Shown: positions 22,761 through 34,173, counted from the first letter of the stretch. The stretch: 64,000 bases of DNA from Mycoplasma anserisalpingitidis (GCF_007859615.1 NZ_CP042295.1:682001-746000); one strand, 5' to 3'. A program made the numbers and translations. The notes: a model not told the origin generated them from the letters alone.

Positions 22761-23367
22761 TAAAAAATTCAATATAGGATACAAGAAAAAAATAGAAAAT
22801 TATCTTAAAGAATCAGGTGGTATTATAACGACTTCATACTGTAGAGAACACAATATTCCAACCATATACATTAATCGTTTATTGAAGGAAGGAAAAATAA
22901 GCAGAATTGCAAGAGGTGTTTATATAACAAAATGAGGCAATTATGATGATTTGTTTCTTATTCAACATCAGTATAAAAAAGTTATTTTTTCATATGAAAT
23001 TGCACTCTACTTACTTGGTCAAACTGATAAAATACCATGAAATATAGATATTTCTGTATATAACGGTTATAAATTCAACAAAAAAGATAATAAGTTAAAT
23101 ATTCATTATGTAAAAAAATCGATATATAATCTAGGTGTTATTAAAAAAACAACTATGTTTGGAAATGAGGTAAGACTTTATTCGTACGAAAGAATATTGT
23201 GTGATTTCATTGCAAACAAAAAAGAAATGGATATAGAAGTTTATGTAAATCTCATTCGTTCTTACTCTGAATATAAAGAAAAAGATATACATTCACTTTA
23301 TAAAATTGCTAAACAAATGGGAATTGAAAGAAAAGTTAGAGAAATTATGGAGGTATTTTATTACTAA
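22747..23367 (+). CDS. abiEi: AbiEi-type antitoxin / transcriptional regulator
   Basis: Antitoxin of a type IV toxin-antitoxin and abortive-infection system. The 206-aa product begins with a winged-helix domain (YLKESGGIITTSYCREHNIPTIYINRLLKEGKISRIARGVYI), the hallmark of AbiEi proteins. A C-terminal antitoxicity-type domain follows, containing the usual YSYERILCDFI and DIEVYVNLIRSY segments. The start is GTG at 22747; no Shine-Dalgarno exists and the promoter -10 box is 6 nt away, so the mRNA is probably leaderless. UGA encodes Trp at two positions. The stop overlaps abiEii by 8 nt. Autoregulation through the flanking dyad is expected. Confidence 0.82.
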
Positions 23368-24190
23368 AGAAAAATTAACATATATTTGTCGTAAAATTAG
23401 TGAAGATACTGGAGTATCGTTTAATTCAGTTATGTTATGCTACTTTTTAGAAAGTATATTAAAAAAGCTTGCTACGAGCAAATATAAAGGAAAATTTATT
23501 TTTAAGGGTGGGTTTTTATTATCAAATGTAGTTGGTATAAACACAAGAACCACAACAGATATTGATTTTCTTCTTCACAATTTAGAGTTATCTAAGCAGA
23601 ATGTTATTCAAATATTAAATGAAGTTTTTGAACCTCAAAAATCAGATGTTGTATTTTACGAATTGCGAAGTATTGAATCAATTAAAAAAGAAGATGAATA
23701 CGGAGGATTTCGTGTAAGTGTATTATGTAAAATGGAAAACATAAAACAAATTATTCCACTTGATATTGCTACTGGAGATATTATTACTCCACATCCGATA
23801 GATTATAAATATATAAGTTCATTTGATTCTGATGAAATAAGGATTAAAGCATATCCTTTAGAAACAATGCTTGCCGAAAAAATACACACTATTTACGACA
23901 AAGGATTTTTAAACAGCAGAAGTAAAGACTACTATGATCTTTATATAATTTATAAATTAAAACAAAAAGAAGTGAATTGAAAAATATTAAAGGATGCGTG
24001 CATTAAAACCTTTAAATATCGAAAAACAGAATTTAATATAAGAAAAATTATAGATTTATTGGAAGATTTAAGAAATGATGATTCTTTCTTGGAAAGATGA
24101 AAATCTTATTCTATTAAAAATAATTTTGTCAAAGAAACAACATTTGAAGAAATAATAGATAACAACATAGAATTGATTAAAAAAATATAA
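23360..24190 (+). CDS. abiEii: AbiEii-type nucleotidyltransferase toxin
   Basis: Toxin partner of AbiEi, a DNA polymerase-beta-fold nucleotidyltransferase. Motifs in order: FKGGFLLSNV, the metal-binding TTDIDFLL, the later Asp in IPLDIATGD, and the conserved LETMLAEKIHTI...RSKDYYDLYII. The length is 276 aa. The start assigned is ATT at 23360, because GGAGG lies 6 nt upstream and overlaps the end of abiEi; the next in-frame ATG is far inside the domain. ATT initiation is rare but the spacing supports it. UGA Trp codons lie near the C-terminus. A terminator follows 20 nt after the stop. Confidence 0.82.
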
Positions 24191-24210
24191 ATACTTAAAA
24201 TGATTATACA

Positions 24211-24235
24211 CTGAGTTAATTACTCAGTTTTTATT
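24211..24235 (+). terminator. Terminator of abiE
   Basis: CTGAGTAATT... reads as CTGAGT-TAATT-ACTCAG followed by TTTTTATTT, 20 nt after the abiEii stop. Confidence 0.75.
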
Positions 24236-24337
24236 TCATTTATTTTGAGATTGAAATAGTTTTAAAAAAGATATTTATAACACATTTAAATAAAAGTATT
24301 TATAAATAATCAAACATCAGTTTTATACATAAAATAC

Positions 24338-24412
24338 TATAAATAAGTTTAATAAGTACTTTTATTTCTATTGCACCTTCACTTTTTTCCTTATTTCACT
24401 CTCACTTTTACT
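24338..24412 (+). repeat. Imperfect direct repeat right of abiE
   Basis: Begins TATAAATAAGTTTAATAAGT and ends with TTCACTTTTTTCCTTATTTC and a CTCACTTTT unit. It is a second copy of 22087-22165. The stretch 24236-24521 otherwise holds no gene that I can see. Confidence 0.6.
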
Positions 24413-24521
24413 AACACAGAGTTTTGTAGTAATATAAATAATTTTTAGGACGATTTATCATTATTTATATTTCGACAAATTTGTTTGAATTATTATTTAA
24501 TAGAATTTAAAAGAATTTAAT

Positions 24522-25010
24522 ATGAAAAAAATTATAAAAAAAACTAATTGTTTTACTTACATTAATTACTTCTGCAACCATTGTTGCATCATTCATGATA
24601 GTTAATAAAACTAAAAAGAATTATGATAATAGTAATTCTAAAAATACTGAGAAAGAATTGAATAACATGATAGTTAAAATTAATAATAAAAAATTTACTA
24701 TAACATTAGAACAAAATACGACAACAAATGAATTAAAAAAACTTATAAATTAAAATGGTTCATTAATAGTAATGTTTAGCGATTATGGCGGATTTGAAAA
24801 AGTTGGTTACTTCAAAAGAAACTGCCTCACAATGATAAATATATGAGAACCGAAGTCGGTGATATTGTATTATATGACTCGAACAAAATTGTAATTTTTT
24901 ATGGAAGCAATTCTTGAAGTTACACAAAAATAGGTAGAATAAATGAAATTTCTGAATTCAAACATATTTTAAGTTCCGGAACTCAAGAAATTGTATTTGA
25001 ATTAGAATAA
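24522..25010 (+). pseudogene. Broken cyclophilin-like-fold protein gene with signal sequence
   Basis: Pieces in different frames add up to one gene. First come MKKIIKK and a hydrophobic segment (VLLTLITSATIVASFMIV) in another frame, then MIVKINNKKFTITL to a stop at 24751. The conserved part DYGGFEKVGYF, LPHNDKYMRTEVGDIVLYD and NKIVIFYGSNSWSYTKIGRI runs to a stop at 25010. The last part matches the cyclophilin-like fold family (PF18050). At least three frame disruptions make it inactive. It precedes the hydrolase gene by 19 nt and once probably shared its transcript. Confidence 0.65.
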
Positions 25011-25029
25011 TTAAAGGAGAAAATAATAA

Positions 25030-26016
25030 ATGACAAATTTAGAATGAAATAAAACATTTAAAAAATACGAAGAAGTAGAATGTCAAAAGGTTTCATTTAC
25101 AAATAGATATGGAATTGAAATTGTTGCTGATATGTATTACCCAAGAAATACAAATGATAAACTTCCTGCTTTAGCTGTTAGCGGACCATTTGGTGCTGTT
25201 AAAGAACAATGTTCTGGTTTATATGGGCAAGAAATGGCTAAAAGAGGTTTTGTATCTGTTGTATTTGACCCATCATTTACAGGCGAAAGTGGTGGAAATC
25301 CAAGAAATATGGCTTTGCCTGATATTAACACTGAAGATTTTCAATCAGCAGTAGATTTTCTTTCAAATAACAAGAAAGTTGAGCAATATAAAATCGGAAT
25401 TATTGGTGTTTGTGGTTGAGGTGGTCTAGCTTTGAACACAGCTGCTATTGATACAAGAGTTAAAGCAACTTTGGTTTCAACAATGTATGATATGTCTCGT
25501 TTAAATGCTAATGGATATTTTGATGGAGAAAACACCAAAGAACATCGTCATAGCAAAAAGTTAACCTTAAATAATTTAAGAACCAGAGAATTTAAGACAA
25601 AAAACTACTCTAGAATGGGCGGGTGTTTGGAAATTCCTGTTGATGAAAGTATGCCTCTATTTGTTAAAGAATATAGTGACTATTACAAAAGAAAAGATAG
25701 AGGTTATCATGAAAGAAGTCTAAATTCTAATCAAGGTTGGAATTCTATCGGATCTATGTCGTTTATAAATCAACCAATTTTACAATATAGCAATGAAATT
25801 CGTTCTGCTGTGCTTATGATTCATGGTGACAAGGCACATTCATATTATTTTGCTAAAGATGCATACGAGAATATGTTAAAAGGTAATAAATACACAGAAA
25901 ATAAATTTTTTTTACCTATAAAAGACGCAAACCACGTTGACTTATATGACGGTGGAAACAAACATTTTATCCCATTTGATAAAATTGAAGAATTTTTTAA
26001 AAAATATTTATCATAA
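25030..26016 (+). CDS. Alpha/beta hydrolase (dienelactone hydrolase-like)
   Basis: Product of 328 aa with an alpha/beta-hydrolase fold. The nucleophile elbow is GVCGWGG, with Cys in the nucleophile position as in dienelactone-hydrolase relatives. HGDKAHS and the late DANHVDLYD provide the Asp and His positions. The oxyanion region AVSGPFGAVKEQ precedes. The substrate is unknown. AAAGGAG lies 10 nt upstream of the ATG at 25030. Two of three Trp near these motifs are UGA and one is UGG. It is followed by a hairpin terminator. Together with the broken cyclophilin-like gene it may be an acquired redox or ester-metabolism pair, but that is inference. Confidence 0.8.
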
Positions 26017-26022
26017 TAGAAG

Positions 26023-26050
26023 TGCAAATTAATATTTGCATTTTTTATTT
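26023..26050 (+). terminator. Terminator of the hydrolase gene
   Basis: TGCAAAT-TAAT-ATTTGCA followed by TTTTTTATTTTT, 6 nt after the stop. Confidence 0.8.
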
Positions 26051-26067
26051 TTATTGGTTCCTGAAAT

Positions 26068-26097
26068 TACAAAAATAAAAGACCTTTTTAAGGTCTT
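26068..26097 (-). terminator. Terminator of the uvrB-uvrA-hprK-lgt operon
   Basis: On the minus strand AAGACCTTAAAAAGGTCTT is followed by TTATTTTTG, 10 nt after the lgt stop. Confidence 0.8.
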
Positions 26098-26107
26098 ATA
26101 TAGTTTA

Positions 26108-27067
26108 TTATTTAAGTTTAGCTAAAAATTTCTTGAATGTAAATTTACTTTCAACAGTTTTTTCACTTGCATATTCTCAATCTCAATAGTACGATTTTTT
26201 AACTCTTATATAGTTTGTTCTACTAAAGAATTCAAAGTAAACAAATACAAGAAGTCCGACAATAGCAAATATGATTGAAACAACAATATAAAGATTATAC
26301 GAATCTTGACGATAAGGTTCCATAATACTACGAACTATACCATAGTGGATAAAATACAATCCTGAAGTAGCACCAGGTTTAAAAATTCCAAATAAATTAA
26401 ATATTCAAACGATAATCAAGTATCCAATTATGTTTGCAATACCTTCATAAAGGAATAAAGGATAACGATATGCTGCAACACCTTGTCCGTATAATGATTC
26501 ACTTAAATTGTCAATTATGTACATATTTTGTGCAAAACTTTTACCAAAAATTAATGAACTTTGTCCTGAATAATCAATTCTACCGTAAAGTTCATGGTTA
26601 GCAAAGTTACCTCAACGTCCTATGAATTGACCAATTAAAATTGTCGGAATGATGTACGAAGCAACTTTACGCATGTCGATAACATCTCTCTGGGTATAAC
26701 CATATCATAAATCTAAGATAACAGCGAGAATAACACCACCTTGAATCGAAAGTCCCCCATCTCAGATTGCGTATCAGTGTGAACCTGCAAATGGATTAGG
26801 TGAATAAAGTAATTCTTCGACCACAAAACCTAAACGAGCCCCAATGATTGCAGAAGGAACAGTAATTAAAATAAAAGTCATTAAAATTTCAATTTTATAT
26901 TTTGCACGATATCAGAAAAATGCAATTGATAAAATCGAAGCTATGATACCAAGCATAATCATCAATGAATAAACTCTAAAATCATATGAACCAATGCTAA
27001 ATAAAGGGGTATTTGCACCAGCACGAATTCCTACTTCAGGAACTCAAATTGGAGTAGGCTGATTCAT
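26108..27067 (-). CDS. lgt: Prolipoprotein diacylglyceryl transferase
   Basis: Integral membrane enzyme attaching diacylglycerol to the lipobox Cys of prolipoproteins, such as the lipoproteins in this window. The 319-aa product has seven or so hydrophobic segments and the family signature GRWGNFANHELYG. GARLGFVVEELLY and YPLFLYEGIAN are also conserved. Many Trp residues are UGA, so no long frame appears under the standard code. GGGAGAA precedes the start at 27067, which lies 1 nt after the hprK stop. Confidence 0.93.
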
Positions 27068-27068
27068 T

Positions 27069-27992
27069 TTAATTCTCCCTTCTTGACTCTATTGTTTTAA
27101 TTACATCATATCCATCATGTCTAGCTAGATAAGTGCTTACCGCTGCTTCTATTAGTGAAGCAGTGTTACTTCCATCTTTTACTGGAATTCTAATTTTTTT
27201 GATTTTAGTATTTAATATTGTATAAGTAAGGATTTGTGTACCAAGTCTGTCTAATGAGTTTTGTTCGGTTTTTTCAACTAATTCAATTACTAACTGAATT
27301 TGACATTTAGAAGCTACTGAACGAATTCCATATGTATATTTAACATCAATGATTCCAATTCCGCGAACTTCCAAGAAATTTCTTGTTATCTCAGGACTTC
27401 TACCATAGACAACACCACCGATGTTTTTAATTAAAACTGCATCATCAGAAATAAAGATATTACCTTTTTGGATTAAGTCAAGCGTTGCTTCAGACTTACC
27501 TAAACCTGATTGACCTATTATTAGTACACCAACTCCTCCGACTTGAACTAAACTACCATGAATTTGTGTCTCTTCAGCAAAGAAACTATTTAATTGAGAA
27601 CCGATGGTTGTTGTAATAGTTGAATTAGAATGATTTGTTATACAAACAGGAATTTTAAATTCATTTGCCGATTCCACTATTCAAGGAATGACATCAGGAC
27701 TAACTCCTTTTGAAAGAATTACAAGTGGTGGTGTGTATTTAAATACAAATCTAAGTGCTTCACAGGTTTTTTCTTTTCCAATTGATAAAAATCATGTACT
27801 TTCGGTTGTTCCTCAAGAAATAATGTTTTTTTGAATATAAGGATGATCAATAAATTGAGCTAATTCAAGACCTACACGCTTAATCGCAGGAGCTTTGACA
27901 TCTAAAAAGTTTGGATTAGACTCAAAATTAATTACATCTAAGTTGTACATGTCGATGATTTTTTTGGAATTTATACTTTTATTATTACTCAT
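27069..27992 (-). CDS. hprK: HPr kinase/phosphorylase
   Basis: Phosphorylates HPr of the sugar phosphotransferase system on Ser46 and reverses the reaction, linking sugar uptake to metabolic state. The 307-aa product carries Walker A in IIGQSGLGKSEATLDLI and the HprK signature FLEVRGIGIIDVKYTYG. The motif SDDAVLIK and the C-terminal RIPVKDGSNTASLIEAA follow. The N-terminal half reads continuously only with UGA as Trp. The start at 27992 follows AAGGAA. Linkage to lgt is common in Firmicutes. Confidence 0.94.
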
Positions 27993-28032
27993 TTTTTCCT
28001 TACTAATTATTAATATTTATTATTATATTGTA

Positions 28033-30876
28033 TTATTTTTCTTTTAATAGTATTTGTTTAAGGAATGAACCAGTATAACTATTTTCATTTTCAGCAACTT
28101 GTTCGGGTGTTCCAGAAGCAACAACTTGACCGCCATTAATTCCGCCATCAGGTCCTAAATCAATAATATAGTCTGCTGATTTTATTACATCTAAATTATG
28201 TTCGATAACCACAACTGAATCACCATTATCGACAATTCTATTCAATATTTTTAGTAATTTAGAAACATCATGAGTATGCAATCCTGTGGTTGGTTCATCT
28301 AAAACATAAATAGTTTTACCTGTAGGTTTCTTTTGTAAATAAAGGGCTAATTTAATTCTTTGTGCTTCTCCACCACTAAGAGTAGTTGAACTTTGACCTA
28401 GTTTTACGTAACCGAGACCAACATCGTACATAATTTGTAAAATATCTTTAATTTTAGCTTTGTTTTCAAAAACTTGGAGTGCTTCTTCAACAGTTAAATC
28501 TAAAATTTCAGCAATATTTAACCCGTGATATCTAATTTCAAGTGTTTCTTGTTTAAATCTAGTTCCATCACAATCATCACAAGGAGTATAAACATCTGGT
28601 AAAAAGTGCATTTCTATTTTTATATAACCTTCACCGAAACATTTTTCACAACGTCCACCTTGCACATTAAAACTAAATTGAGATTTTGTGTAGCCACGTG
28701 CACGTGCTTCTTCAACATTACTAAAAATTTCTCTAATTAAATCAAATACACCAACATAAGTTGCTGGATTAGATCTAGGAGTTCTTCCGATAGGAGTTTG
28801 TGAAACTGCTATTAATTTATCAATGTTAAATAAACCATTAATTGACTTAAATTTAGCTTTTTTAATGTACTCAGTATTTCCTTTACTTATTGTACTTTGA
28901 ACGCCATTGACTAAAATATCATTAATTAAAGTAGACTTACCTGAACCAGAAACCCCTGTAACACAAACAAATTTACCAAGCGGAATTGTAACATCGATAT
29001 CTTTAAGATTGTTTTCTTTTGCTCCTTTAATTGTTACAACTTTTCCATTTCCACTTCTACGAGATTTTGGAACTGGGATAAATTTTTCACCAGAGAGATA
29101 TTGTCCGGTAATAGATTCTTTGGCTTTAGCAATGTCTTCTACAGTTCCTTGAGCCACAACTTTACCACCATGAACACCAGCTTCTGGACCTATGTCAACG
29201 ATATAATCAGCTGAAAAAATCGTTTCTTCGTCATGTTCAACCACAATTAATGAATTACCTAAATCAACCATTTCTCTTAATGCTTTTATTAATTTTTGAT
29301 TATCTCTTTGGTGTAATCCGATCGATGGTTCATCAAGTACATAAAGTACTCCAGAGAGTTTGGAACCAATTTGAGTTGCTAATCTAATTCTTTGTGCTTC
29401 TCCACCACTAAGAGTTTCAGCATTTCTGTCAAGTGTTAAATATTCTAAACCAACATTTTTAAGGAAACTTAATCTAGAGTTAATTTCACTTAAAATAAGA
29501 CTTGAAATAGTTTTTTCATTTTCAGATAAATTTAAGTTTTCGACAAAAATTAAACAATCAGAAATCGACATTTGAGTAACTTGATAAATATTTTTATCAT
29601 TAATTAATACTGCAAGTGCTTTATCATTTAGTCTTGACCCTTTACATACTGAACAACTAAAAGTTCCCATGTATTTTTTAAGTCAATCTCTAATTCTTTC
29701 ACTCGAAGTGTCATAATATTGATTTTCAACTTTAGTTAAAACACCCTCAATTTGTTTTTTTCTTCTTGAAACATTACCGCTTGTTGAAGTTAAAACATAT
29801 TCAATTTCTTCTTCAGAACCATACTTGATTATTTCTAATTCTTCTTTGGTAAATTCTTCGATTGGTTTGTTAGTAGGAATATTGTAATGTTTTAGTAGCA
29901 CTTCAAATTCTTGTCATTCCAAATTAGAAGTGTTTACTGTGTTTTGAAAGATTTTTATTGCACCTTGGTCAATAGTTCTTCAAGGTTCAGGAACTAATGC
30001 ATCAAAATCAGCTTTGATATCAACACCTATACCTCTACAATGATGACACATTCCATTTGGAGCATTGAAAGAAAATAATTTAGTTTCAATTTTAGGCATG
30101 TCAAAATCTTTATAAACACAAGAGTGATTTTTTGAATATAACTTTTCGATGTTTTTATCAATATTTTCTATTTTTAGTAAACCATTAGAAATCTTGAAAG
30201 CAATTTCAATTGCTTGTGTAATTCTTAATTTGTTATTTTCATCAACTTTAACTCTATCAATCACCAAATCAATTGTATGACGTGAGTTTTTATCCAGGTC
30301 AATTTTATCTTCAAATTTATAGGTTATTCCATCAATTCTAACTCTTACATAACCTTCACTTTTATATCTTTCAAGTAAGTTTTTATGAGTTCCTTTTTCG
30401 TTATCTACAAGTGGTGCATAAATAATCAATTTCTCTTCTAAATTTTCTTCTATAACCTTATTTATAATACTTTTTGAAGTTTGAGAAGATATTAATATCT
30501 TATGTTTTGGACAATATGGCTTACCAATTCTAGCAAAAAGCAATCTAAAGTAATCATATAATTCAGTTACTGTACCAACTGTAGAACGTGGGTTATTATG
30601 TGTAGTTTTTTGTTCGATTGAAATTGATGGAGATAGTCCTTCGATACTGTCAACATCCGGTTTACTAGTTCCACCCAAAAACATTCTTGCATATGAACTT
30701 AGAGAATCAACATATCTTCTTCTACCTTCTTCATAAATTGTGTTAAAGGCAAGAGAACTTTTCCCTGAACCACTTAATCCAGTGAAAACAACTAATTTGT
30801 TTTTTGGGATAGTAAGACTAATATTTTTTAAGTTATTTTCTCTTGCTCCTTTAATAATAATTTCTTGATTTTTCAT
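28033..30876 (-). CDS. uvrA: Excinuclease ABC subunit A
   Basis: Damage-sensing ATPase of nucleotide excision repair. The 947-aa product is full length and continuous once three UGA codons are read as Trp. The first ATPase has [14 protein letters not shown]; the second has [12 protein letters not shown]. The signatures LSGGEAQRI occur twice. Zinc modules CxxC...CxxC are seen at MCHHCRG/CSVCKG and ...[10 protein letters not shown]...PCDDCDG. GGAGAG precedes the start. It is downstream of uvrB and a small hypothetical gene (12-nt gap), so the operon is uvrB-hyp-uvrA-hprK-lgt. Confidence 0.96.
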
Positions 30877-30888
30877 TTTCTCTCCAAA

Positions 30889-31296
30889 TTATTCCGGTAA
30901 ATTACATCCATTGAATGGTTCAAATTTGAATGACATTTTTTTAATTTTGTTCATTTCTTCTTCGCTAAAAATATTTAGTTCAACAAGATTTTTTATATCT
31001 TTAGTTGTTCCAACAAGTTCAAGATATGTAAACTTCTTATTCATTTCTTCTTCGGTTAATTTCACATTTTTTCTTTTAATCAATTCAAATAATGTTTTAT
31101 GAAACTCTTTTAATGCCTTAGAAGTTTCCTTTAATGTATTAATATTGTTCTTTGTTAATACATTTTTTTCTTCTTCAGTTAAATCAGACACTGCAGATAA
31201 AATTTTTCTTAGTGCATCATAAACTGAAACAACTGTTAAAGTCAAATCATTTATTATGTCTTTATTTTCTTTAATTTCTTCTACTGAATATCACAT
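30889..31296 (-). CDS. Hypothetical protein between uvrB and uvrA
   Basis: Product of 135 aa, MWYSVEEIKENKDIIND..., with W2 encoded by UGA. It is hydrophilic, Lys/Glu-rich and predicted helical, with long heptad-like stretches (LTEEEKNVL, LKETSKALKEFHKTL). There is no membrane segment. AAGGAG lies 4 nt before the ATG at 31296. I do not recognise the family. Its position between the two excinuclease genes, 12 nt before uvrA, shows co-transcription but gives no clear function. Confidence 0.7.
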
Positions 31297-31361
31297 ATTT
31301 CTCCTTAAAAAGTTAATTTTTTGTAAATATTATTTATATTTTATAACTTTTTATAATATTG

Positions 31362-33353
31362 TTATTGTTTTTCTAATTCTAAAATAATATCTCTTAATTC
31401 GATTGCTTTTTCATAATCCATCTCTTTAGCAGCTCGATTCATTTCATCTCTAAGTTTTTTGATGGTTTGCTCTCTAGCGGTTTTATCACTTTTAGTAAGT
31501 TTTTTGCTTGTTTCTTGTTTATTAATCAATAAATCAACTGCATTAGCAAGTTTTTCATTGTTAATTGGTTCATTTATTGGTTTTACAATTGTTTTTGGAA
31601 CTATATTGTGTTTTTTATTGTATTCAATTTGGATTTTTCTTTTTTCTTCATTATCTTCAATTGCTTTTTTCATGCTTCTACTAATTTTGTCTGCATAAAA
31701 CACAACTCTACCAGAAGCGTTTCTAGCTGCACGACCAGCAATTTGGATTAAACTACGTTCATTACGCATGAAACTTTCTTTATCAGCGTCAAGAACTAAA
31801 ACTAAAGAAACTTCAGGTAAGTCAATCCCTTCCCTAAGCAAGTTAATTCCTACAACAACATCAAAAATACCTTTTCTTAACTTTCTTAAAATTTCATTTC
31901 TTACAAAAGTGTCATATTCTGAATGAATATAAGCTGCTTTAATGTTTTTTAAGGTTAAATAACTACTTAATTCTTCAGCCATTCTTTTGGTAGTAGTTAA
32001 AATAATTGTTCTTTCTTTTTTCTCAATTTGTTTTTTTATTTCATCATGAATATCTTCAATTAGTCCATCAGTTTTCTTAACTTCAATTATTGGATCTAAT
32101 AAACCAGTTGGTCTAACATAAAGTCTAGTAATAACTCCTTGAGTTTTATCCATTTCATAGTCCCCAGGAGTCGCAGAAATATAAACTTTTTGAAAATTGA
32201 AATCATTTTCAAATTCTTCAAATTTCAGTGGTCTATTTTCAAGTGCACTTGGTAATCTAAAACCATATTCGACTAAAGTGCTTTTACGACTTCTATCACC
32301 TTTATACATAGCTTCAAGTTGAGGAATCATCATATGTGACTCATCAATAAAAATTAATGCATCGGATGGTAAATAATCAAATAAGCTATATGGTCTTTGG
32401 CCAAAATCTCTGTTATTAAGGTACATTGAATAATTTTCGATTCCTGAACAAAAACCATATTCTTTTAGGTCATCCATATCATTTTTAACTCTCTCTTGTA
32501 TCCGTTGCATTTCAAGTAACTTACCTTCATTTTTAAAAAGAATAACTTGTTGATTCAACTCTTCAAGAATTTTTGGTATGGCTTTATCAAACACTTCATT
32601 TTGAACTGTATAAGCTTCACCTGGATAAATTGTATGTGTTTTATATTTTTTTATTACATCTTTAGTAAGTGGATCTATATGTAAAATTTCATCTATTTCA
32701 TCACCAAAAAAATCGACCCTAATTAAATATTCCTCATTATCAGCAGGTGTAATTAAAAAAGACTCTCCCCGCACCATAAATGAACCAGGAACATGATCAC
32801 TTTCATTTCTTGAATACTTGATTTTAATTAATTTTTTGGCAAAATCATTAAAATCAATTTCCATTCCAACAAAAATATCAAAGAAACTTTTTTGATATTC
32901 ATCAGGACTTAGCGCCCCATAAATACTTGAAACAGATGCTACAACAATAACATCTCTACGACTTAAAAGTGAATTTACAGTACTCATTCTTAAAATTTCA
33001 ATATCTTGGTTAGTTGATGAAGTTTTTTCGATATAAGTATCTGACTTAGGAATATAAGCCTCTGGACGATAATAGTCAAAATAACTGACAAAATATTCCA
33101 CTGCATTTTCAGGGAAAAATCCTTTTAGTTCACTATAAAGCTGACTTGCTAATGTTTTATTATGGGATAAAACTAAAACTGGACGATCAAAATTTTTAAT
33201 AACATTTGCAATTGTAAAAGTTTTACCTGACCCAGTAACACCAAGTAAAATTTGGTGTTCCATACCACTCTTAATTCCGTCAGTTATTTCTTCAATTGCT
33301 TTTGGTTGATCTCCGCTAGGTGCATAAGATGAATTTAATTTAAAAATAGACAT
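31362..33353 (-). CDS. uvrB: Excinuclease ABC subunit B
   Basis: Helicase-like component of excision repair that loads at lesions and recruits UvrC. The 663-aa product has Walker A GVTGSGKTFTIANV, the beta-hairpin region YFDYYRPEAYIP, DEAD-box-like DALIFIDESHMM, motif VVGINLLREGIDLPE, RSLIQIAGRAARN, and a C-terminal UVR motif (MDYEKAIELRDIILEL). No clear Shine-Dalgarno precedes the ATG at 33353. The divergent lipoprotein gene starts 64 nt away, so the two promoters share this gap. Confidence 0.96.
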   Translation of the reverse strand: MSIFKLNSSYAPSGDQPKAIEEITDGIKSGMEHQILLGVTGSGKTFTIANVIKNFDRPVLVLSHNKTLASQLYSELKGFFPENAVEYFVSYFDYYRPEAYIPKSDTYIEKTSSTNQDIEILRMSTVNSLLSRRDVIVVASVSSIYGALSPDEYQKSFFDIFVGMEIDFNDFAKKLIKIKYSRNESDHVPGSFMVRGESFLITPADNEEYLIRVDFFGDEIDEILHIDPLTKDVIKKYKTHTIYPGEAYTVQNEVFDKAIPKILEELNQQVILFKNEGKLLEMQRIQERVKNDMDDLKEYGFCSGIENYSMYLNNRDFGQRPYSLFDYLPSDALIFIDESHMMIPQLEAMYKGDRSRKSTLVEYGFRLPSALENRPLKFEEFENDFNFQKVYISATPGDYEMDKTQGVITRLYVRPTGLLDPIIEVKKTDGLIEDIHDEIKKQIEKKERTIILTTTKRMAEELSSYLTLKNIKAAYIHSEYDTFVRNEILRKLRKGIFDVVVGINLLREGIDLPEVSLVLVLDADKESFMRNERSLIQIAGRAARNASGRVVFYADKISRSMKKAIEDNEEKRKIQIEYNKKHNIVPKTIVKPINEPINNEKLANAVDLLINKQETSKKLTKSDKTAREQTIKKLRDEMNRAAKEMDYEKAIELRDIILELEKQ

Positions 33354-33404
33354 ATATCAATTTTATTAAATTTAATACTTTTTATTTATATTTGCTCATT
33401 AATG

Positions 33405-33410
33405 TATAAT
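33405..33410 (+). promoter_or_regulatory. -10 box of a probably leaderless lipoprotein mRNA
   Basis: TATAAT ends 7 nt before the ATG at 33418, and no Shine-Dalgarno lies between them. Transcription would start at or next to the start codon. Confidence 0.5.
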
Positions 33411-33417
33411 TTCAATT

Positions 33418-34173
33418 ATGAAAATTAAACCTATTTATTTATTTGCTTCATTCTTATCTTTAACGTTGCCTCTTAGCTCTGTGAGTTGCTTTGAAAAAAA
33501 TTACAAAGAAAATTTTGATCAAAGTGTCCAAAAAATGGACGATTTTTTACTTGAAATCAAAGATAATGTTGAATATAAATCACTTTATAATGTATTTAGC
33601 TTATATTTAAATAACATTAAAGATAATTATACAAAAGCAATTGAAAGTGGCGAAGGAATACAACAAGGAATTTACAAATCTATGGCTGCTCAAATCTCAG
33701 CCTTGACAGTTGAAGCAAAAAATATTATTAATAAACTCGAAAAGACAGATAAGCAAAGTGATGAATATCTTGCTCAAAAGTTAAATTACCAAGATTTCAT
33801 TTTTAATTTATTTATGCTTCAATTACCTTTAAACAATGATTTTTATAAAAGTTTTATACGTATTTACACACCTACTGAAAACAAAAAAAATCCTAGTTTA
33901 GTTGAAAAAATAACTCAAAAAATTAAAGAAATCAAAGAAGAAAAGCAAGACGAAAAACAATATTCATTATTGATGAGTTCAATTGTGCTTCTTTACAGCA
34001 AAGTTTTACTTCAAGAGTTTGATAAAATATATTTTGAGTTCGATGAGCAAGAATTTATTAAATGAAGTTTAATTTTAGATAAAAAATATTCAGAATTTGA
34101 TGAAATATATAATAAATTACTAAATAATGAAGATGTTGATTTAGAAAATAAAGAAATTTGAAAAATTGATTAA
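33418..34173 (+). CDS. Lipoprotein, unknown function
   Basis: Product of 251 aa with a lipoprotein signal: MKIKPIYLFASFLSLTLPLSSVSC, Cys24. The mature part is hydrophilic and helical, Lys/Glu/Asp-rich, without a recognised domain. Two UGA Trp codons occur near the C-terminus. The mRNA is probably leaderless. The gene ends 8 nt before ychF, whose Shine-Dalgarno (AAGGAG) overlaps the stop, so the two are co-transcribed. Confidence 0.8.

Noticed and set aside
28033-30876. uvrA, hsdR, cas1 and the ABC genes appearing as several broken ORFs
   Set aside because: The internal stops are all UGA, which is Trp in this organism; the joined frames give full-length proteins.
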